Notes: generated from the letters alone by a model not told the origin. A DNA stretch of 64,000 nucleotides from an uncultured Bacteroidota bacterium (GCA_902778925.1 CACYZN010000014.1:1-64000), one strand, 5' to 3'; shown: positions 8,491 through 17,662, numbered from the stretch's first letter. Program-made: numbers and translations.

Positions 8491-8588
8491 TGTTTTAGTT
8501 GTTCATTTATTAAAACTAACACATTAAACGTATTTGCACATTAACGCATTCTTTTATGTTATTTCCACGCTGCAAAGATACGCTTTTT
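8491..8588. repeat. Leader repeat copy 2
   Basis: Direct-repeat partner of 7507-7605, upstream of the BRO/DinD-like gene. Shared blocks include CTGTTTTAGTT, GCACATTAACGCATTCT, TTATGTTATTT and CGCTGCAAAGATACG. The promoter for the BRO/DinD-like gene lies at its right end. Confidence 0.75.
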
Positions 8589-8643
8589 TCTTGAATGGCA
8601 AATTTTTATTAAATGTGTGAATGCGGGAATGTGTAAATGCGGG
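8515..8643. repeat. 8-base-period inverted repeat enclosing a promoter
   Basis: The left arm (about 8515-8548) has octamers of the type ACACATTA / GCACATTA / ACGCATTC. The right arm (8613-8643) has the complementary type TGTGAATG / CGGGAATG / TGTAAATG. The bases between hold the minus-strand promoter of the BRO/DinD-like gene. A diverged copy of the right half (TTCTTGAATGGCAAA plus octamers) recurs at about 9955-10008, upstream of the AAA ATPase gene. Confidence 0.6.
8573..8602 (-). promoter_or_regulatory. Promoter of the BRO/DinD-like gene
   Basis: On the minus strand, TATCTTTG (8573-8580) has TTTG 18 bases upstream (8599-8602). It predicts a leader of about 95 bases carrying the octamer array. 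Confidence 0.7.
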
Positions 8644-8649
8644 AAACAT

Positions 8650-9789
8650 TTAGAATATTTCTCCATTCCAAAGCATCTTCAGGAAGTCAAGGATGTAGAT
8701 GAGCTCGGTGTCGCCGGAACGGCGTGTGATGGGGTCGAGAGACACGAGGATAAGTCGGCAATCAGGATGTTCCTCCTGAAAAGCTTTGAGCCCCTTCTTG
8801 TGTTTGGTTTCAACATGGTCGGTGGACTTGATTTCAATGGCCACCTTGGCGTCGCCGATAACTGCATCTACTTCTTTTTTGTCATAGGTGTGCCAATAGG
8901 AGATGATGTCGCGCTTGTCATTGTAGCCTTTGTAAGCTATAATCTCCTGCATCACCAGATGCTCAAATGCATGTCCGTAGTCATCGGTGCCACGTTTCAG
9001 GGTATGACGCCCCATCAAGTAGTTGGCAAGTCCGACATCGAAGTAGTAGAATTTGGGGGCTTGAATGATTTTGCGTTTGATCTCCTTCCGGAAAGCCGGG
9101 ATCTCATACCCGATGAGCGTGTCGTAGAGGATTTGAAAATAGGATTTGACGGTCTTGGCCGATACGCCGCAGTCGGAAGCGATATTGGAATAGTTCAGCA
9201 TCTCGCCGTCACAGATGGCTGCGACTTCCATAAAACGCTCGAATGCGTCTAACTCACGCACTTCTCCCTCCTCGCGTATCTCTTCGTCAAGGTATATTTT
9301 CACATATCCCGACAAGCGCTTGGTGGCATCCTCTACCATATAGTGGCGGGGAATCATGCCGTTCTGGACGGCGCGGTCAATTTGAAAGTCGGTGACCTCG
9401 GGCCAAACAAGAGGATAGAGTGTTTCCGGTATGGCACGACCGCCAAGGGTGTTGGCTCCTGAACGCTTTAGTTTCCTCGAACTGGAACCGCTGAGAATGA
9501 AGAATAGGCCCCGGTCGACCATCAGGGAATGCACCACATCCAACAATTCGGGGACTTTCTGTATTTCGTCCACAATGACAAGCGTGCCGGCAGGCTTGTC
9601 CTGCAATGCCTCCCACAGAGAATTCGGATTCCTCTTGAAGGCTTTTCGTACATTCGGGTTGAGCAAATCGTAATAGATGGCATCCTTGAAACGTTCCTTC
9701 AGTAGGGTGGATTTGCCTGTCTGACGTGCGCCGAACAGGAACATTCCTTCGTCTAACTTCTTCTCAATGTCAAATATTCTCTTGTACAT
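8650..9789 (-). CDS. AAA_14 / DUF4143 ATP-binding protein
   Basis: The 379-residue protein belongs to the widespread AAA_14-DUF4143 family. It has Walker A GARQTGKST (about 20-28), Walker B LVIVDEIQKVPEL (about 70-82) and a sensor-like LSGSSSRKL. The C-terminal DUF4143 half holds a restriction-endonuclease-like core (EVDAVIGDAKVAIEIKS, about 310-326). Biochemical function is not established; some members sit in defence or toxin-like contexts. It has its own promoter and lies among defence genes, which I infer makes it part of the same accessory set. Length is typical and the reading frame is intact. Confidence 0.85.
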   Translation of the reverse strand: MYKRIFDIEKKLDEGMFLFGARQTGKSTLLKERFKDAIYYDLLNPNVRKAFKRNPNSLWEALQDKPAGTLVIVDEIQKVPELLDVVHSLMVDRGLFFILSGSSSRKLKRSGANTLGGRAIPETLYPLVWPEVTDFQIDRAVQNGMIPRHYMVEDATKRLSGYVKIYLDEEIREEGEVRELDAFERFMEVAAICDGEMLNYSNIASDCGVSAKTVKSYFQILYDTLIGYEIPAFRKEIKRKIIQAPKFYYFDVGLANYLMGRHTLKRGTDDYGHAFEHLVMQEIIAYKGYNDKRDIISYWHTYDKKEVDAVIGDAKVAIEIKSTDHVETKHKKGLKAFQEEHPDCRLILVSLDPITRRSGDTELIYILDFLKMLWNGEIF

Positions 9790-9940
9790 AAATTGCTAAA
9801 ATTCGTGAGTGCACTCCTGATTTTTATATAAAATTCGGGAGTACGATAGTGATTGTTAACGCTGTTTATTGTTGATATTGCACCTTAATATTGTTTGTTT
9901 TCAAGTTATTATGTAGCCATTGCTATTGTTTTTATAACTG

Positions 9941-9971
9941 CAAATATACAAATTATTTCTTGAATGGCAAA
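9941..9971 (-). promoter_or_regulatory. Promoter of the AAA/DUF4143 gene
   Basis: On the minus strand, TATATTTG (9941-9948) has TTTG 19 bases upstream (9968-9971). The block TTCTTGAATGGCAAA and following octamers (9955-10008) repeat the upstream part of the BRO/DinD promoter region. The remaining bases 9790-9940 show no gene. Confidence 0.7.
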
Positions 9972-10058
9972 ATTTAATTAAATGTGTGAATGTGCGAATG
10001 CGATAGTGTCTTAACCTGAAAAAAGTTGACACTTTTGTAAGCAATACCGGAAGTGAAA

Positions 10059-10682
10059 ATGAGACAAATGACACAGACACGCCAGGTGTACAATGAAGAA
10101 CTCGGACGTTACGAGTGGAAAGAGGTCGAGACAGACAAGTATGTTTTCGACGAAACGGACATGATTGCGATAGCGCGGGAGTACCACGAGCGGCGGTGTC
10201 CGGCATCGGATATTGTATCCAAGTATCACATCAGCAGTGCAGTAGTGCTGTACGGATGGCTTGACAAGTACCTGAATGAAAAAGTTTGCGTATCTTTGCA
10301 GCCGGAAACGGACAACGAGACCGACATGTCAAAGAAAAGCAAACAGCAGCTGGGAAAGTCAGGCTCCATCTATTCAATGATGCACAAGATTTTCAACAAT
10401 GGCGACCAACCGCTCTACGGACGACGCAACGCCAACCTGCGGCTGCTGCCCTTCAGCATCGCCACCCTAAAGACAATCCTGCACGACCACAATCCCAACT
10501 ACCGTCCCGACGACCTGCTCTGTCTCTATATGCTCACCGGCGGCGTGGCAAAATATGTGGCGCTGCTGATGGACAACGATGCCGTGACCCAGCAACGGAT
10601 GCTGAACTATGCAATCTCGCCCGACTCCCCTTTCCGCCAAAGTGGAGGCTCTGCCATCGGAATTTGCCAACTACAGGTTTGA
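10059..10682 (+). pseudogene. Chimeric remnant: transposase N-terminus joined to ATPase fragment
   Basis: The frame starts best at the ATG at 10059. Its first ~95 residues resemble the helix-turn-helix first ORF of an IS3-type transposase (REYHERRCPASDIVSKYHIS, WLDKYLNEK). From about 10355 onward the sequence switches to the middle of a DUF234/archaeal-type AAA ATPase (LYGRRNANLRLLPFS, LYMLTGGVAKYVALL, SPDSPF), with neither Walker motifs nor a C-terminus. Upstream, 10012-10045 (CCTGAAAAAAGTTGACAC) looks like an insertion-sequence end. I read this as decayed mobile-element debris joined by recombination, not a working gene. A perfect TATCTTTG at 10291-10298 inside it lacks a well-placed upstream element. 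Confidence 0.65.
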
Positions 10683-10737
10683 GCAGCAGCTACTCTCTCT
10701 AAACAACATGTAATTCTCTCTTACAAACGACACAAAC

Positions 10738-12489
10738 ATGGATAAAAATATCATTCTTGAAGTAAAAGGACTGTCCGTCGCCTTCGACGGACGGACTGTA
10801 GTGGACGATGTCAACTTCACTCTGCAGCGCAGACACACCCTCGGCATCGTCGGCGAAAGCGGCAGCGGCAAAAGTGTGAGCACCATGGCACTGATGGGAC
10901 TCCTGCCCAAGCAGGCCGTCGTCACCGGCAGCGCCCGGCTGGACGGCACCGAGCTCCTTTCCCTCGACGAAGAGGGCTTCCGCTCCATCCGCGGCAAGCG
11001 CATCTCCATGATTTTCCAAGAACCCATGACCTCGCTGAACCCCGTGCAGAAATGCGGCGACCAAGTGGTGGAGATGATGAAAGCTCACGCCAACTCAGAG
11101 TCCAGAGTCCTGAATTCAGAATTAAAGGCCCGGACCATCGAACTCTTTAAAGAGGTGCTCCTCCCCCGCCCCGAGAAGATTTTCAACAGCTACCCCCACG
11201 AAATCAGCGGCGGCCAAAAGCAGCGCGTGATGATCGCCATGGCGCTAATCAACAACCCCGACATCATCATCGCCGACGAGCCTACCACCGCCCTCGACGT
11301 GACAGTACAGAAAACTATACTGGATCTGCTGAAGCAACTACAGCAGAAGCACGGTATCAGCATCATCTTCATCACCCACGACCTGGGGGTGATAGCCCAG
11401 ATTGCCGACGACATAATGGTGATGTATCGCGGCAAGGTGGTGGAACAAGGACCCGCCGAAACGGTGCTGTACCACCCAGCCGAGCCTTACACCCGCGGCC
11501 TGCTGGCCTGCCGTCCGCCGCTCGACAGCAAACCCAGAAGGCTCCCGACTGTGGAAGACTGTCTTTCCAATTCTGAATCACAAAGGTTGAATTCCGAATA
11601 CAATAATGAGCCTGATTCAAAATTCAAAATTCAAAATTCAAAATTAATAGAGGTCCACGACCTCTCGGTCACCTACACCCTGAAGCGGAGCATCTTTGGC
11701 CGCCCTCTGCAGACGCTCAAGGGCGTCGACGGCCTTACATTCGACATCATGGAGGGCGAGACTCTGGGCCTCGTGGGCGAGAGCGGATGCGGCAAGAGCA
11801 CCCTGGGACGCGCCCTGCTGCGCCTCATCGACCACAGCGACGGCAGCATCCTCTACCGCGGCCAGTCACTCGACAGCCTCAGCCGTAGCCAGATGCGCGC
11901 CCTGCGGCCCAAGCTGCAGATTGTCTTCCAGGACCCCTACTCCAGCCTCAACCCCCGCATGACCATCGGCGACGCCATTTGCGAACCTCTACGTGTCCAC
12001 AAGAGTGGAGAACGGAGAACGGAGAACGGAGAACAAACTGACGCGACAAACGGCTCTCCTCTCTCCTCTCTCCACTCTTCACTTAAAGAGCGCGTATGCG
12101 CTCTTATGCAGCAAGTAGGCCTCGATCCCGACTGGTACAACCGCTACCCACACGAACTCAGCGGCGGACAGCGGCAGCGCGTATGCATCGCCCGCGCCCT
12201 CATCCTGCAACCCGAGCTGGTGGTGTGCGACGAAAGCGTCTCGGCCCTCGACGTCAGCGTCCAGGCCCAGGTACTCAACCTGCTCAACGACCTCAAGGAG
12301 CGTTACGGCTTCACCTACCTCTTCATCACCCACGACCTCAGCGTCGTCCACTACATGGCAGACCGCATCATGGTGATGCAGCAAGGCCGCATCGTGGAAA
12401 GCGGCACCCCCGACCAGATATTCCACAACCCACAGTGCGAATACACACGCACCCTCATCGACGCCATTCCCAGGATAGCTGAAAGGTAA
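10738..12489 (+). CDS. Double ABC ATPase of a peptide-type importer (YejF/DppDF-like)
   Basis: The 583-residue protein holds two complete ABC ATPases in one chain, as in YejF or fused DppD-DppF. Domain 1 has Walker A GESGSGKS (39-46), signature ISGGQKQR (about 157) and [13 protein letters not shown]. Domain 2 has GESGCGKST (about 347), signature LSGGQRQR (about 475) and [13 protein letters not shown]. It should energise uptake of peptides or similar solutes through permeases not encoded nearby. Three stretches in the gene are 7-base repeats translated in frame: residues ~119-130 (domain 1), the inter-domain linker ~278-303, and ~424-448 (domain 2). They read as Ser/Asn/Glu-rich insertions absent from usual homologues. 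No promoter was found in the 55 bases upstream. A strong terminator follows. Confidence 0.9.
   Translation: MDKNIILEVKGLSVAFDGRTVVDDVNFTLQRRHTLGIVGESGSGKSVSTMALMGLLPKQAVVTGSARLDGTELLSLDEEGFRSIRGKRISMIFQEPMTSLNPVQKCGDQVVEMMKAHANSESRVLNSELKARTIELFKEVLLPRPEKIFNSYPHEISGGQKQRVMIAMALINNPDIIIADEPTTALDVTVQKTILDLLKQLQQKHGISIIFITHDLGVIAQIADDIMVMYRGKVVEQGPAETVLYHPAEPYTRGLLACRPPLDSKPRRLPTVEDCLSNSESQRLNSEYNNEPDSKFKIQNSKLIEVHDLSVTYTLKRSIFGRPLQTLKGVDGLTFDIMEGETLGLVGESGCGKSTLGRALLRLIDHSDGSILYRGQSLDSLSRSQMRALRPKLQIVFQDPYSSLNPRMTIGDAICEPLRVHKSGERRTENGEQTDATNGSPLSSLHSSLKERVCALMQQVGLDPDWYNRYPHELSGGQRQRVCIARALILQPELVVCDESVSALDVSVQAQVLNLLNDLKERYGFTYLFITHDLSVVHYMADRIMVMQQGRIVESGTPDQIFHNPQCEYTRTLIDAIPRIAER
11092..11126 (+). 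repeat. Heptad array inside the ABC ATPase gene, domain 1
   Basis: Five consecutive 7-mers: AACTCAG, AGTCCAG, AGTCCTG, AATTCAG, AATTAAA. They are translated in frame as [10 protein letters not shown] within the helical part of ATPase domain 1. Confidence 0.65.
11569..11645 (+). repeat. Heptad arrays in the ABC ATPase inter-domain linker
   Basis: The left part has degenerate AAT-starting heptads (AATTCTG, AATCACA, AAGGTTG, AATTCCG, AATACAA; 11569-11603). The right part has four exact ATTCAAA copies (11615-11642). AATTCTGAATC and GATTCAAAATT are inverted copies with one mismatch, so the two arrays face each other. Confidence 0.75.
12007..12081 (+). repeat. Facing heptad arrays inside ATPase domain 2
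   Basis: Four exact GGAGAAC copies (12007-12034) face CTCTCCT, CTCTCCT, CTCTCCA, CTCTTCA (12054-12081). The reverse complement of the second array aligns with the first heptad by heptad, giving an imperfect hairpin with a 19-base loop. It is translated through in frame. Confidence 0.8.
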
Positions 12490-12490
12490 A

Positions 12491-12533
12491 AAAAACAAAA
12501 GTGCTGACGCAATACGTCAGCACTTTTGTTTTT
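12491..12533. terminator. Bidirectional terminator between convergent genes
   Basis: Exact 19-base arms AAAAACAAAAGTGCTGACG (12491-12509) and its complement (12515-12533) surround CAATA. T-rich sequence flanks both strands, so it can end both the ABC gene and the gene at 12551-15967. Confidence 0.9.
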
Positions 12534-12550
12534 CTCTTTTTTCACTTTGA

Positions 12551-15500
12551 CTACTTCACTATCAGCCGCTGCATGGCGGTCGACTGCGGGGTGACCACGC
12601 AGACAAAGTAGACTCCCTTGGCGAAGGACGAGACGTCGACCTTGACGCTGCCGGTGACACCTTCGCGGCGGAAGGCTTCACGGCCGTTGACGTCGACTAT
12701 CCTGACCGTGGACTCGGCGGCAATACCGTCGATGGAGACCACACTGCTGGCGGGGTTAGGGGCCAGGCAGAGGCTGGCATCGCCCACAGCGTCGATACCT
12801 TCGGGAGTGACGGCCTCGAAGTGGGCCACAACGGTTATGTCGCTTGTGATGGTCAGCATGTAGGGGTTGGCACTGATAAGGCTGGACGAGATTGGCGAAA
12901 TGCTCCAGCCAGTGAAGCTATAGCCGTTGTTCGGCGTGGCCGTCAGAGTTACCGTCGAACCTGCATAGTAGGTGCCGGCACCACTCACACTGCCGCGCGT
13001 GGCATCGTACTCCACGGTGACGGTATACTGCGCCGTGGTGGTGTCTACGTTACCGGTGTCGGCAGCGCCGCAGATGTTGTTTGTCTCATAGTAGACGCCA
13101 CTGGTTATCGTCAGGTTTTGGTTGTACCACGACAGGGTGTCGCCGTTGGCGTTCACTATCTCGAAGCTGCACTCCTCGTCGTTGTTGCCCGAGAGCCAGC
13201 TGAAGCTGACCGGCATATTGGCGCACACAGTGAAGGTGTGGCTCTCCTCGGTACCACCGAGGGGCTTCACACGGCCTATTGTCTCGCCGTCGGCCTCGAC
13301 CACAAGACTGGCACCCTTCCAGCCGTCGTCGGCAGAGTGGGCGTAGATGGTGAACGTGCAGGACTCTCCCGAGCAGGCAGTGCGGAACTCGGCACTGGTG
13401 GCATCGCTTATCTCTTCATCGCCACAGAGACCACGCACCGTCACATCATACTTGGTGTAGGGCGCCAGGTTCTGTATGGTGCACGACGGGTCGTTCGAGA
13501 CGGTATCCACCGGGGTGCCGTTGACCAGCACCATCCACTCGGTGGCATCGCCCACGGCGGTCCAACTCACAGTGAGGCTGCTGTCGGTGGCAGCCTCGAG
13601 CTGCAGGTTCGTCACAGGACGGCAGGCCTCGATGGGCTCGACGTGGAAGTCGAAGAAGAAGACATACTGGAAGTCGTTATACACGATGGGGCTCACCACC
13701 ACTCGGTTGCCGGTGCCAGTGTAGTTGTCGAGGTAGGAGATATACTCGGTGGTAACCTCGTCGGGGTTGCCGCCCTCGATGTCGAGGGTGTCGACCCAGA
13801 CCACATTGCTGATATTGGTGCCACTGGCGATACCAACCTTGACCTTGGCCGGCGACGAGCTGGCCGCCCAGGTACGCAGACGGGCGCCGCTCAGGGGCTC
13901 GGCGATGGCAGGCAGCATAACCCACTGGTTGTGGTCCACATTGCGCAAGTAGCCGCGGTGACTGTTGGTCATGCGGCCACGGTAAATGTACTGACTGAAG
14001 TTCCAGCACGACGAGAAGCCGTTGTCGGCCGCGGTGCACATCTGGGCTTGGGTGAAGTGGAAGGGCAGGTGCATCATGGCACAGTCGGTCGAGAAGCTCA
14101 GCACGGTGCTGTAGCGCACCATGGTGTCGCACATGATGCCCACGCGCACCTCGTAGTAGGTGTCGGGCGTCAGGTCGGAGAAGGAATAGCCGAGGAAGTT
14201 CACCGTGTCGATGGCCGTCCATGCGAGGGTGCCACCGATGCGGTATTCCACCACATAGTCGCTCATGGGTGTGCCGTACCAGGTGATGATGGCGCTGGTG
14301 CTGTCGACCTCGCCGAGGGCCAGCACAGGAGGCTCACACGAGAAGTCGTTGTTGCACTCGCCCACAAAGCGCAGGTCGGGCTGACGATAGACGCCTGCCG
14401 AGTTGTCGCCATAGCTGCCGTGGTTGCTATAGAAAAGCTTGCCTTCACTGGCATGGTAGTACCAGTTGGCGCCCTGTGCCTCGCTACCCGTGTTGTCCTG
14501 CAGGGCCACCAGCACGTTGGAGTGGCCGTCGTAGACGAAGGGGGTGGTGAAGAGCAGGGTGTCCCATTCCTGGGCGGCGAGGGTGTAGCTTACGCCGTTG
14601 GCCACCTGGGTCATGCCGGTGGTGCCTATGTTCGAGGTCAGCGAGTCGAGGGTGGTATGGCCTATGTAGATGCTGATGGTGCGGGTCAGGCTGGCACTGG
14701 TGCCGGTCAGGGCACGGTGCAGCGCGATGCCGCGCAGGGTATCCATGCTGTACAGTATGTCGGCATCGTAGAGGGCGAGGGTGTAGCTGGTAAGATAGCT
14801 GGTGCCCAACGGATAGTTGGCGCTGTAGTCGTTGACGCCGGCGTTGAGCGGACTCTCGCCACAGTTCACGAAGACCACCTCGGCGCTGACAGCCTCGGCG
14901 GTGTCGCCGTTGCAGAGGGCGTAGAGGCTCACCGTGTATTGGTGTGTGCGGTCGAGGCCGGTGAAGATGTGCGAAGTGCCGTAGACCTCGACCACCACGT
15001 CTTCGGCCTCGGTGTCGGTCTCGTCGTGGAGCACGGCCAAGGCGCCGGCGGCCTCATAGCCAAGGGCGGAATACTCCCATGCAAACGAGGCTGCGTCGAC
15101 GCTGGTACCCACCTGCACGAGGTTGAGCACCGAGTAGCAGCTCTGCTGGGTGGTGAAGGTGGTGGAGCGCACGTCGCTGGTGTCGCCCACGCCGCACCAG
15201 CTGCGCACCTTCACGGTGTAGGTGGTGCCGGGCTGCAGGTTGGCGAGGGCAGTCGAGGTGGTGTACTCCTCAATCTCAACCCAGTCTTCGTCACCGTCGG
15301 CCTTGTAGTACACCAGATAGCTGGGCACTCCGTCGACGGCATCCCAGCTGATGGTAGCGGTGGCAGGGCCGACATTCTCGGCGCTCACCGAGGCGGGCTT
15401 GTCGCAACCGGTGAGGGCTGTGACGGCGAGGTCGTCCAGACGGCCGGTGCCATAGGTGGTGCCATAGGCGCTGGCGAAGACGAGGAAGCCGTTGTCGGCG

Positions 15501-15967
15501 GGTATGCCGCTGATGGTGTCGGTGTGCAGTTCCACGTTGGTCCAGCTGAACATCGAGCCCGAGCCGAAGGTGCCGATCAGCACCCATGTGCTCTCATCGG
15601 CGGTGTCGGGGGCGGCGTAGAGCATCAGGCCTTCGCCCGAGCAGCGGAAGGATATCTCCATGTTGTTCAGAGCCGCGTTGATATAGGGAGTGGCAATCTG
15701 CATGACGCCCGAGCCTGTGCCCTGGCCGTTGAAGTAGAGCACCTTGCCGCCGCCAAAGGAGTAGAGGTTAGGTCTTACGGTGGTGGCGTTGACCTGGAAG
15801 CCGCTGAGGCGGGTCCAGCAGTCGGGCTTAGATGTGCCGTTTACGGCGGTATAGCTGTCGAAGTTCTCGCTCCAAGGCAGAGTGACGGAGCATTCGTCCT
15901 GGGCGCGGAGGCCGAGGGGTGCTACGACTGCCATAGCGAGCAGGAAAAGGGATACAATCTTTCTCAT
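12551..15967 (-). CDS. T9SS-secreted multidomain Fn3 protein
   Basis: The 1138-residue protein has a cleavable signal peptide (about 1-22, ending LRAQ) and a C-terminal type A T9SS sorting domain (about 1065-1138: LCLAPNPASS, RIVDVNGREAF, KGVYFVCVV, QRLIVK). Between them are jelly-roll or cleaved-adhesin-like modules (about 23-185, 370-545, 633-790), several fibronectin type III domains (for example about 190-275, 548-630, 790-875) and an InlB B-type repeat (about 990-1060, VTVEYDATRGSVSGAGTYY). This is typical of surface-attached or secreted Bacteroidota adhesins. No catalytic motif is visible, so ligand or substrate is unknown. I saw no consensus promoter in the 113 bases upstream; transcription may continue from the lipoprotein gene on the right. 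Confidence 0.85.
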   Translation of the reverse strand: MRKIVSLFLLAMAVVAPLGLRAQDECSVTLPWSENFDSYTAVNGTSKPDCWTRLSGFQVNATTVRPNLYSFGGGKVLYFNGQGTGSGVMQIATPYINAALNNMEISFRCSGEGLMLYAAPDTADESTWVLIGTFGSGSMFSWTNVELHTDTISGIPADNGFLVFASAYGTTYGTGRLDDLAVTALTGCDKPASVSAENVGPATATISWDAVDGVPSYLVYYKADGDEDWVEIEEYTTSTALANLQPGTTYTVKVRSWCGVGDTSDVRSTTFTTQQSCYSVLNLVQVGTSVDAASFAWEYSALGYEAAGALAVLHDETDTEAEDVVVEVYGTSHIFTGLDRTHQYTVSLYALCNGDTAEAVSAEVVFVNCGESPLNAGVNDYSANYPLGTSYLTSYTLALYDADILYSMDTLRGIALHRALTGTSASLTRTISIYIGHTTLDSLTSNIGTTGMTQVANGVSYTLAAQEWDTLLFTTPFVYDGHSNVLVALQDNTGSEAQGANWYYHASEGKLFYSNHGSYGDNSAGVYRQPDLRFVGECNNDFSCEPPVLALGEVDSTSAIITWYGTPMSDYVVEYRIGGTLAWTAIDTVNFLGYSFSDLTPDTYYEVRVGIMCDTMVRYSTVLSFSTDCAMMHLPFHFTQAQMCTAADNGFSSCWNFSQYIYRGRMTNSHRGYLRNVDHNQWVMLPAIAEPLSGARLRTWAASSSPAKVKVGIASGTNISNVVWVDTLDIEGGNPDEVTTEYISYLDNYTGTGNRVVVSPIVYNDFQYVFFFDFHVEPIEACRPVTNLQLEAATDSSLTVSWTAVGDATEWMVLVNGTPVDTVSNDPSCTIQNLAPYTKYDVTVRGLCGDEEISDATSAEFRTACSGESCTFTIYAHSADDGWKGASLVVEADGETIGRVKPLGGTEESHTFTVCANMPVSFSWLSGNNDEECSFEIVNANGDTLSWYNQNLTITSGVYYETNNICGAADTGNVDTTTAQYTVTVEYDATRGSVSGAGTYYAGSTVTLTATPNNGYSFTGWSISPISSSLISANPYMLTITSDITVVAHFEAVTPEGIDAVGDASLCLAPNPASSVVSIDGIAAESTVRIVDVNGREAFRREGVTGSVKVDVSSFAKGVYFVCVVTPQSTAMQRLIVK

Positions 15968-16022
15968 AAATATACTGTTTTGTTTAATTTGCTTTAACGA
16001 TGGATTATGCCGTTTATAACTA

Positions 16023-16054
16023 CACTCGGGGCAATTTATTGTGTACCCCGAGTG
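16023..16054. terminator. Hairpin downstream of the FISUMP lipoprotein gene
   Basis: CACTCGGGG (16023-16031) and CCCCGAGTG (16046-16054) are exact arms around a 14-base loop, starting 27 bases past the stop at 16081 on the minus strand. There is no T tract, so it may be a weak or Rho-assisted terminator, or an RNA-stabilising hairpin. Confidence 0.5.
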
Positions 16055-16080
16055 CAGTTAGGATTATTTAAGATGGTCGG

Positions 16081-17634
16081 TTAATTAACGTCAAGGACAA
16101 GTCGGACTGAACAGCCATACGACTTCGTCATTGTCTTCCACGATGTATTATAGTAAAAAGCTGAAGCAGAAAACTCTATTTGTCTACCACTACTTCCAGA
16201 GGAGGGAGACGACGTCCAATAATCACCTTGAGTATCTGCATAATTCAATGTAGCATTATTGCGATAACCTTCCGCCGGGAGAAACACAGCACCAGCTGCC
16301 TCCATTTTTATCCAGTCCGCTTCCGAATAATCATTCCCATTCCATCCAATATTTCCAGTCGCATTTATGCCTGCGACTGCCGTAACATCAGTTGGATGCA
16401 CATAACCATCAGGGAAAAGCATTAATCCATATTTATTACAAACTTTTCCTTTTGCGTAACTATTAGTTCTTCCAATCAAATATGCCCATTCACCAGATGT
16501 TCCGCCCGTTAGCGAACGCCAACGTCCAGATCCGCCTCCATTACTTATATCACAAAATGTCCAATCTGCATTTGTTCCTGAAATATCATCAGTGGCATCA
16601 TTGTAGTCACTAGCTGTATTCGGAGCTTTAGTATTTCCATTGGCGCCCCAGCAGAACAAATCCATCCAATTCTCATCATTTGTTGTAGGAGCTGTATTGT
16701 TATTAGCATTACCAACATATTCATATTGTTTAGGTGCAAAACGCCATGTGTTATGTCCCCATTGCAGGTTACCCTGGGAGATGATGACTTTCTTACTGGC
16801 GCTGACACTGAAAAGGCCGCCGAAGGTGGTACGGGCGTAGCCGAGGTAAGCACGGGCGAGAGAGTGTTTCGAGCCCTGTTCCTTCTCGAAGATAGGCTTC
16901 ACAGCAGGCTGATCAACCTTGTGGGTAACAACCCTTACAGTAAACTTGTTTTCAACGCCTACGGGCAACACCGGCACCTGTACATTGGCAGAGTCGCCAG
17001 CGAACACCTGAAGCGAGGAACTGCCATTGAAGAGCATAGTAACCTTTTTGGCATCGGCATCGCTGGTGGTTGCAGCTGTAACAGTCGGGTTTCCTGCGCC
17101 AATAGTAACGTTCAATTCGCCATTCAGCTTATAGTTGTTGCTGCTGACGATAATGCTATCAACCTGGATAGTGAAGCCGCAGTAGTTGACCACCTGCACA
17201 GTAATAGCGGCGGTGAGGTGTTTGAAGACCATGGTGCTATTGTCGGTGGTGTAGCCGACCATTGGCGAAGCGAGGTTCTGCTTACCGTCGCTGATGGCGT
17301 AAGTGTAGGTGGCAGGCAAATCAAGTGTGTAGTTTGCACCATCGTTATCGTCATAGATACTGGCAGGATAGACGCCATAGAAAGGTGAGGTCACTTCCTC
17401 GCCAAGGCTAACGCTTGCTGTGCTCCCAGCGACAGTGACGGAAGCCTCCTTATCGTTGATGCGCACCTCGTCGCCAGTTGCCCAAGTGGAGGCGGTGTCG
17501 TTTACGAGAACTTTTGTATTATTACCGTTAAAACCTTCGGTGAGCAGGGTCATGCCGTCGACACGGTCTTTCTGGCAACTCACAGCCAACATGGCTACAG
17601 CCGCCATCGCAAATACCATTACTTTGTTTTTCAT
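16081..17634 (-). CDS. Fimbrillin-like lipoprotein with C-terminal FISUMP-type domain
   Basis: Starting at the ATG at 17634 gives 517 residues and a clear lipoprotein signal, MKNKVMVFAMAAVAMLAVSC (lipid on C20); a longer upstream frame adds 52 unlikely residues ahead of it. Residues ~25-270 resemble fimbrillin-family proteins (WATGDEVRIN, VYPASIYDD, FKHLTAAITVQV). The C-terminal ~240 residues match the FISUMP/major paralogous domain style: LISQGNLQW-like opening, GRWRSLTGGTSGEWAYLIG, YGLMLFPDGY, YWTSSPSSGS, VRLVLDVN. Such proteins are surface-anchored; partners are unknown. It forms an operon with the small ORF 28 bases upstream. Confidence 0.8.
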   Translation of the reverse strand: MKNKVMVFAMAAVAMLAVSCQKDRVDGMTLLTEGFNGNNTKVLVNDTASTWATGDEVRINDKEASVTVAGSTASVSLGEEVTSPFYGVYPASIYDDNDGANYTLDLPATYTYAISDGKQNLASPMVGYTTDNSTMVFKHLTAAITVQVVNYCGFTIQVDSIIVSSNNYKLNGELNVTIGAGNPTVTAATTSDADAKKVTMLFNGSSSLQVFAGDSANVQVPVLPVGVENKFTVRVVTHKVDQPAVKPIFEKEQGSKHSLARAYLGYARTTFGGLFSVSASKKVIISQGNLQWGHNTWRFAPKQYEYVGNANNNTAPTTNDENWMDLFCWGANGNTKAPNTASDYNDATDDISGTNADWTFCDISNGGGSGRWRSLTGGTSGEWAYLIGRTNSYAKGKVCNKYGLMLFPDGYVHPTDVTAVAGINATGNIGWNGNDYSEADWIKMEAAGAVFLPAEGYRNNATLNYADTQGDYWTSSPSSGSSGRQIEFSASAFYYNTSWKTMTKSYGCSVRLVLDVN

Positions 17635-17662
17635 CTTGATGTCTTTTTTAGCGGTTGTACTA

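Noticed and set aside
12821..15997. A plus-strand open frame of about 1058 codons opposite the T9SS Fn3 protein
   Set aside because: Same antisense effect; the sense frame has a signal peptide, Fn3 domains and a sorting domain.
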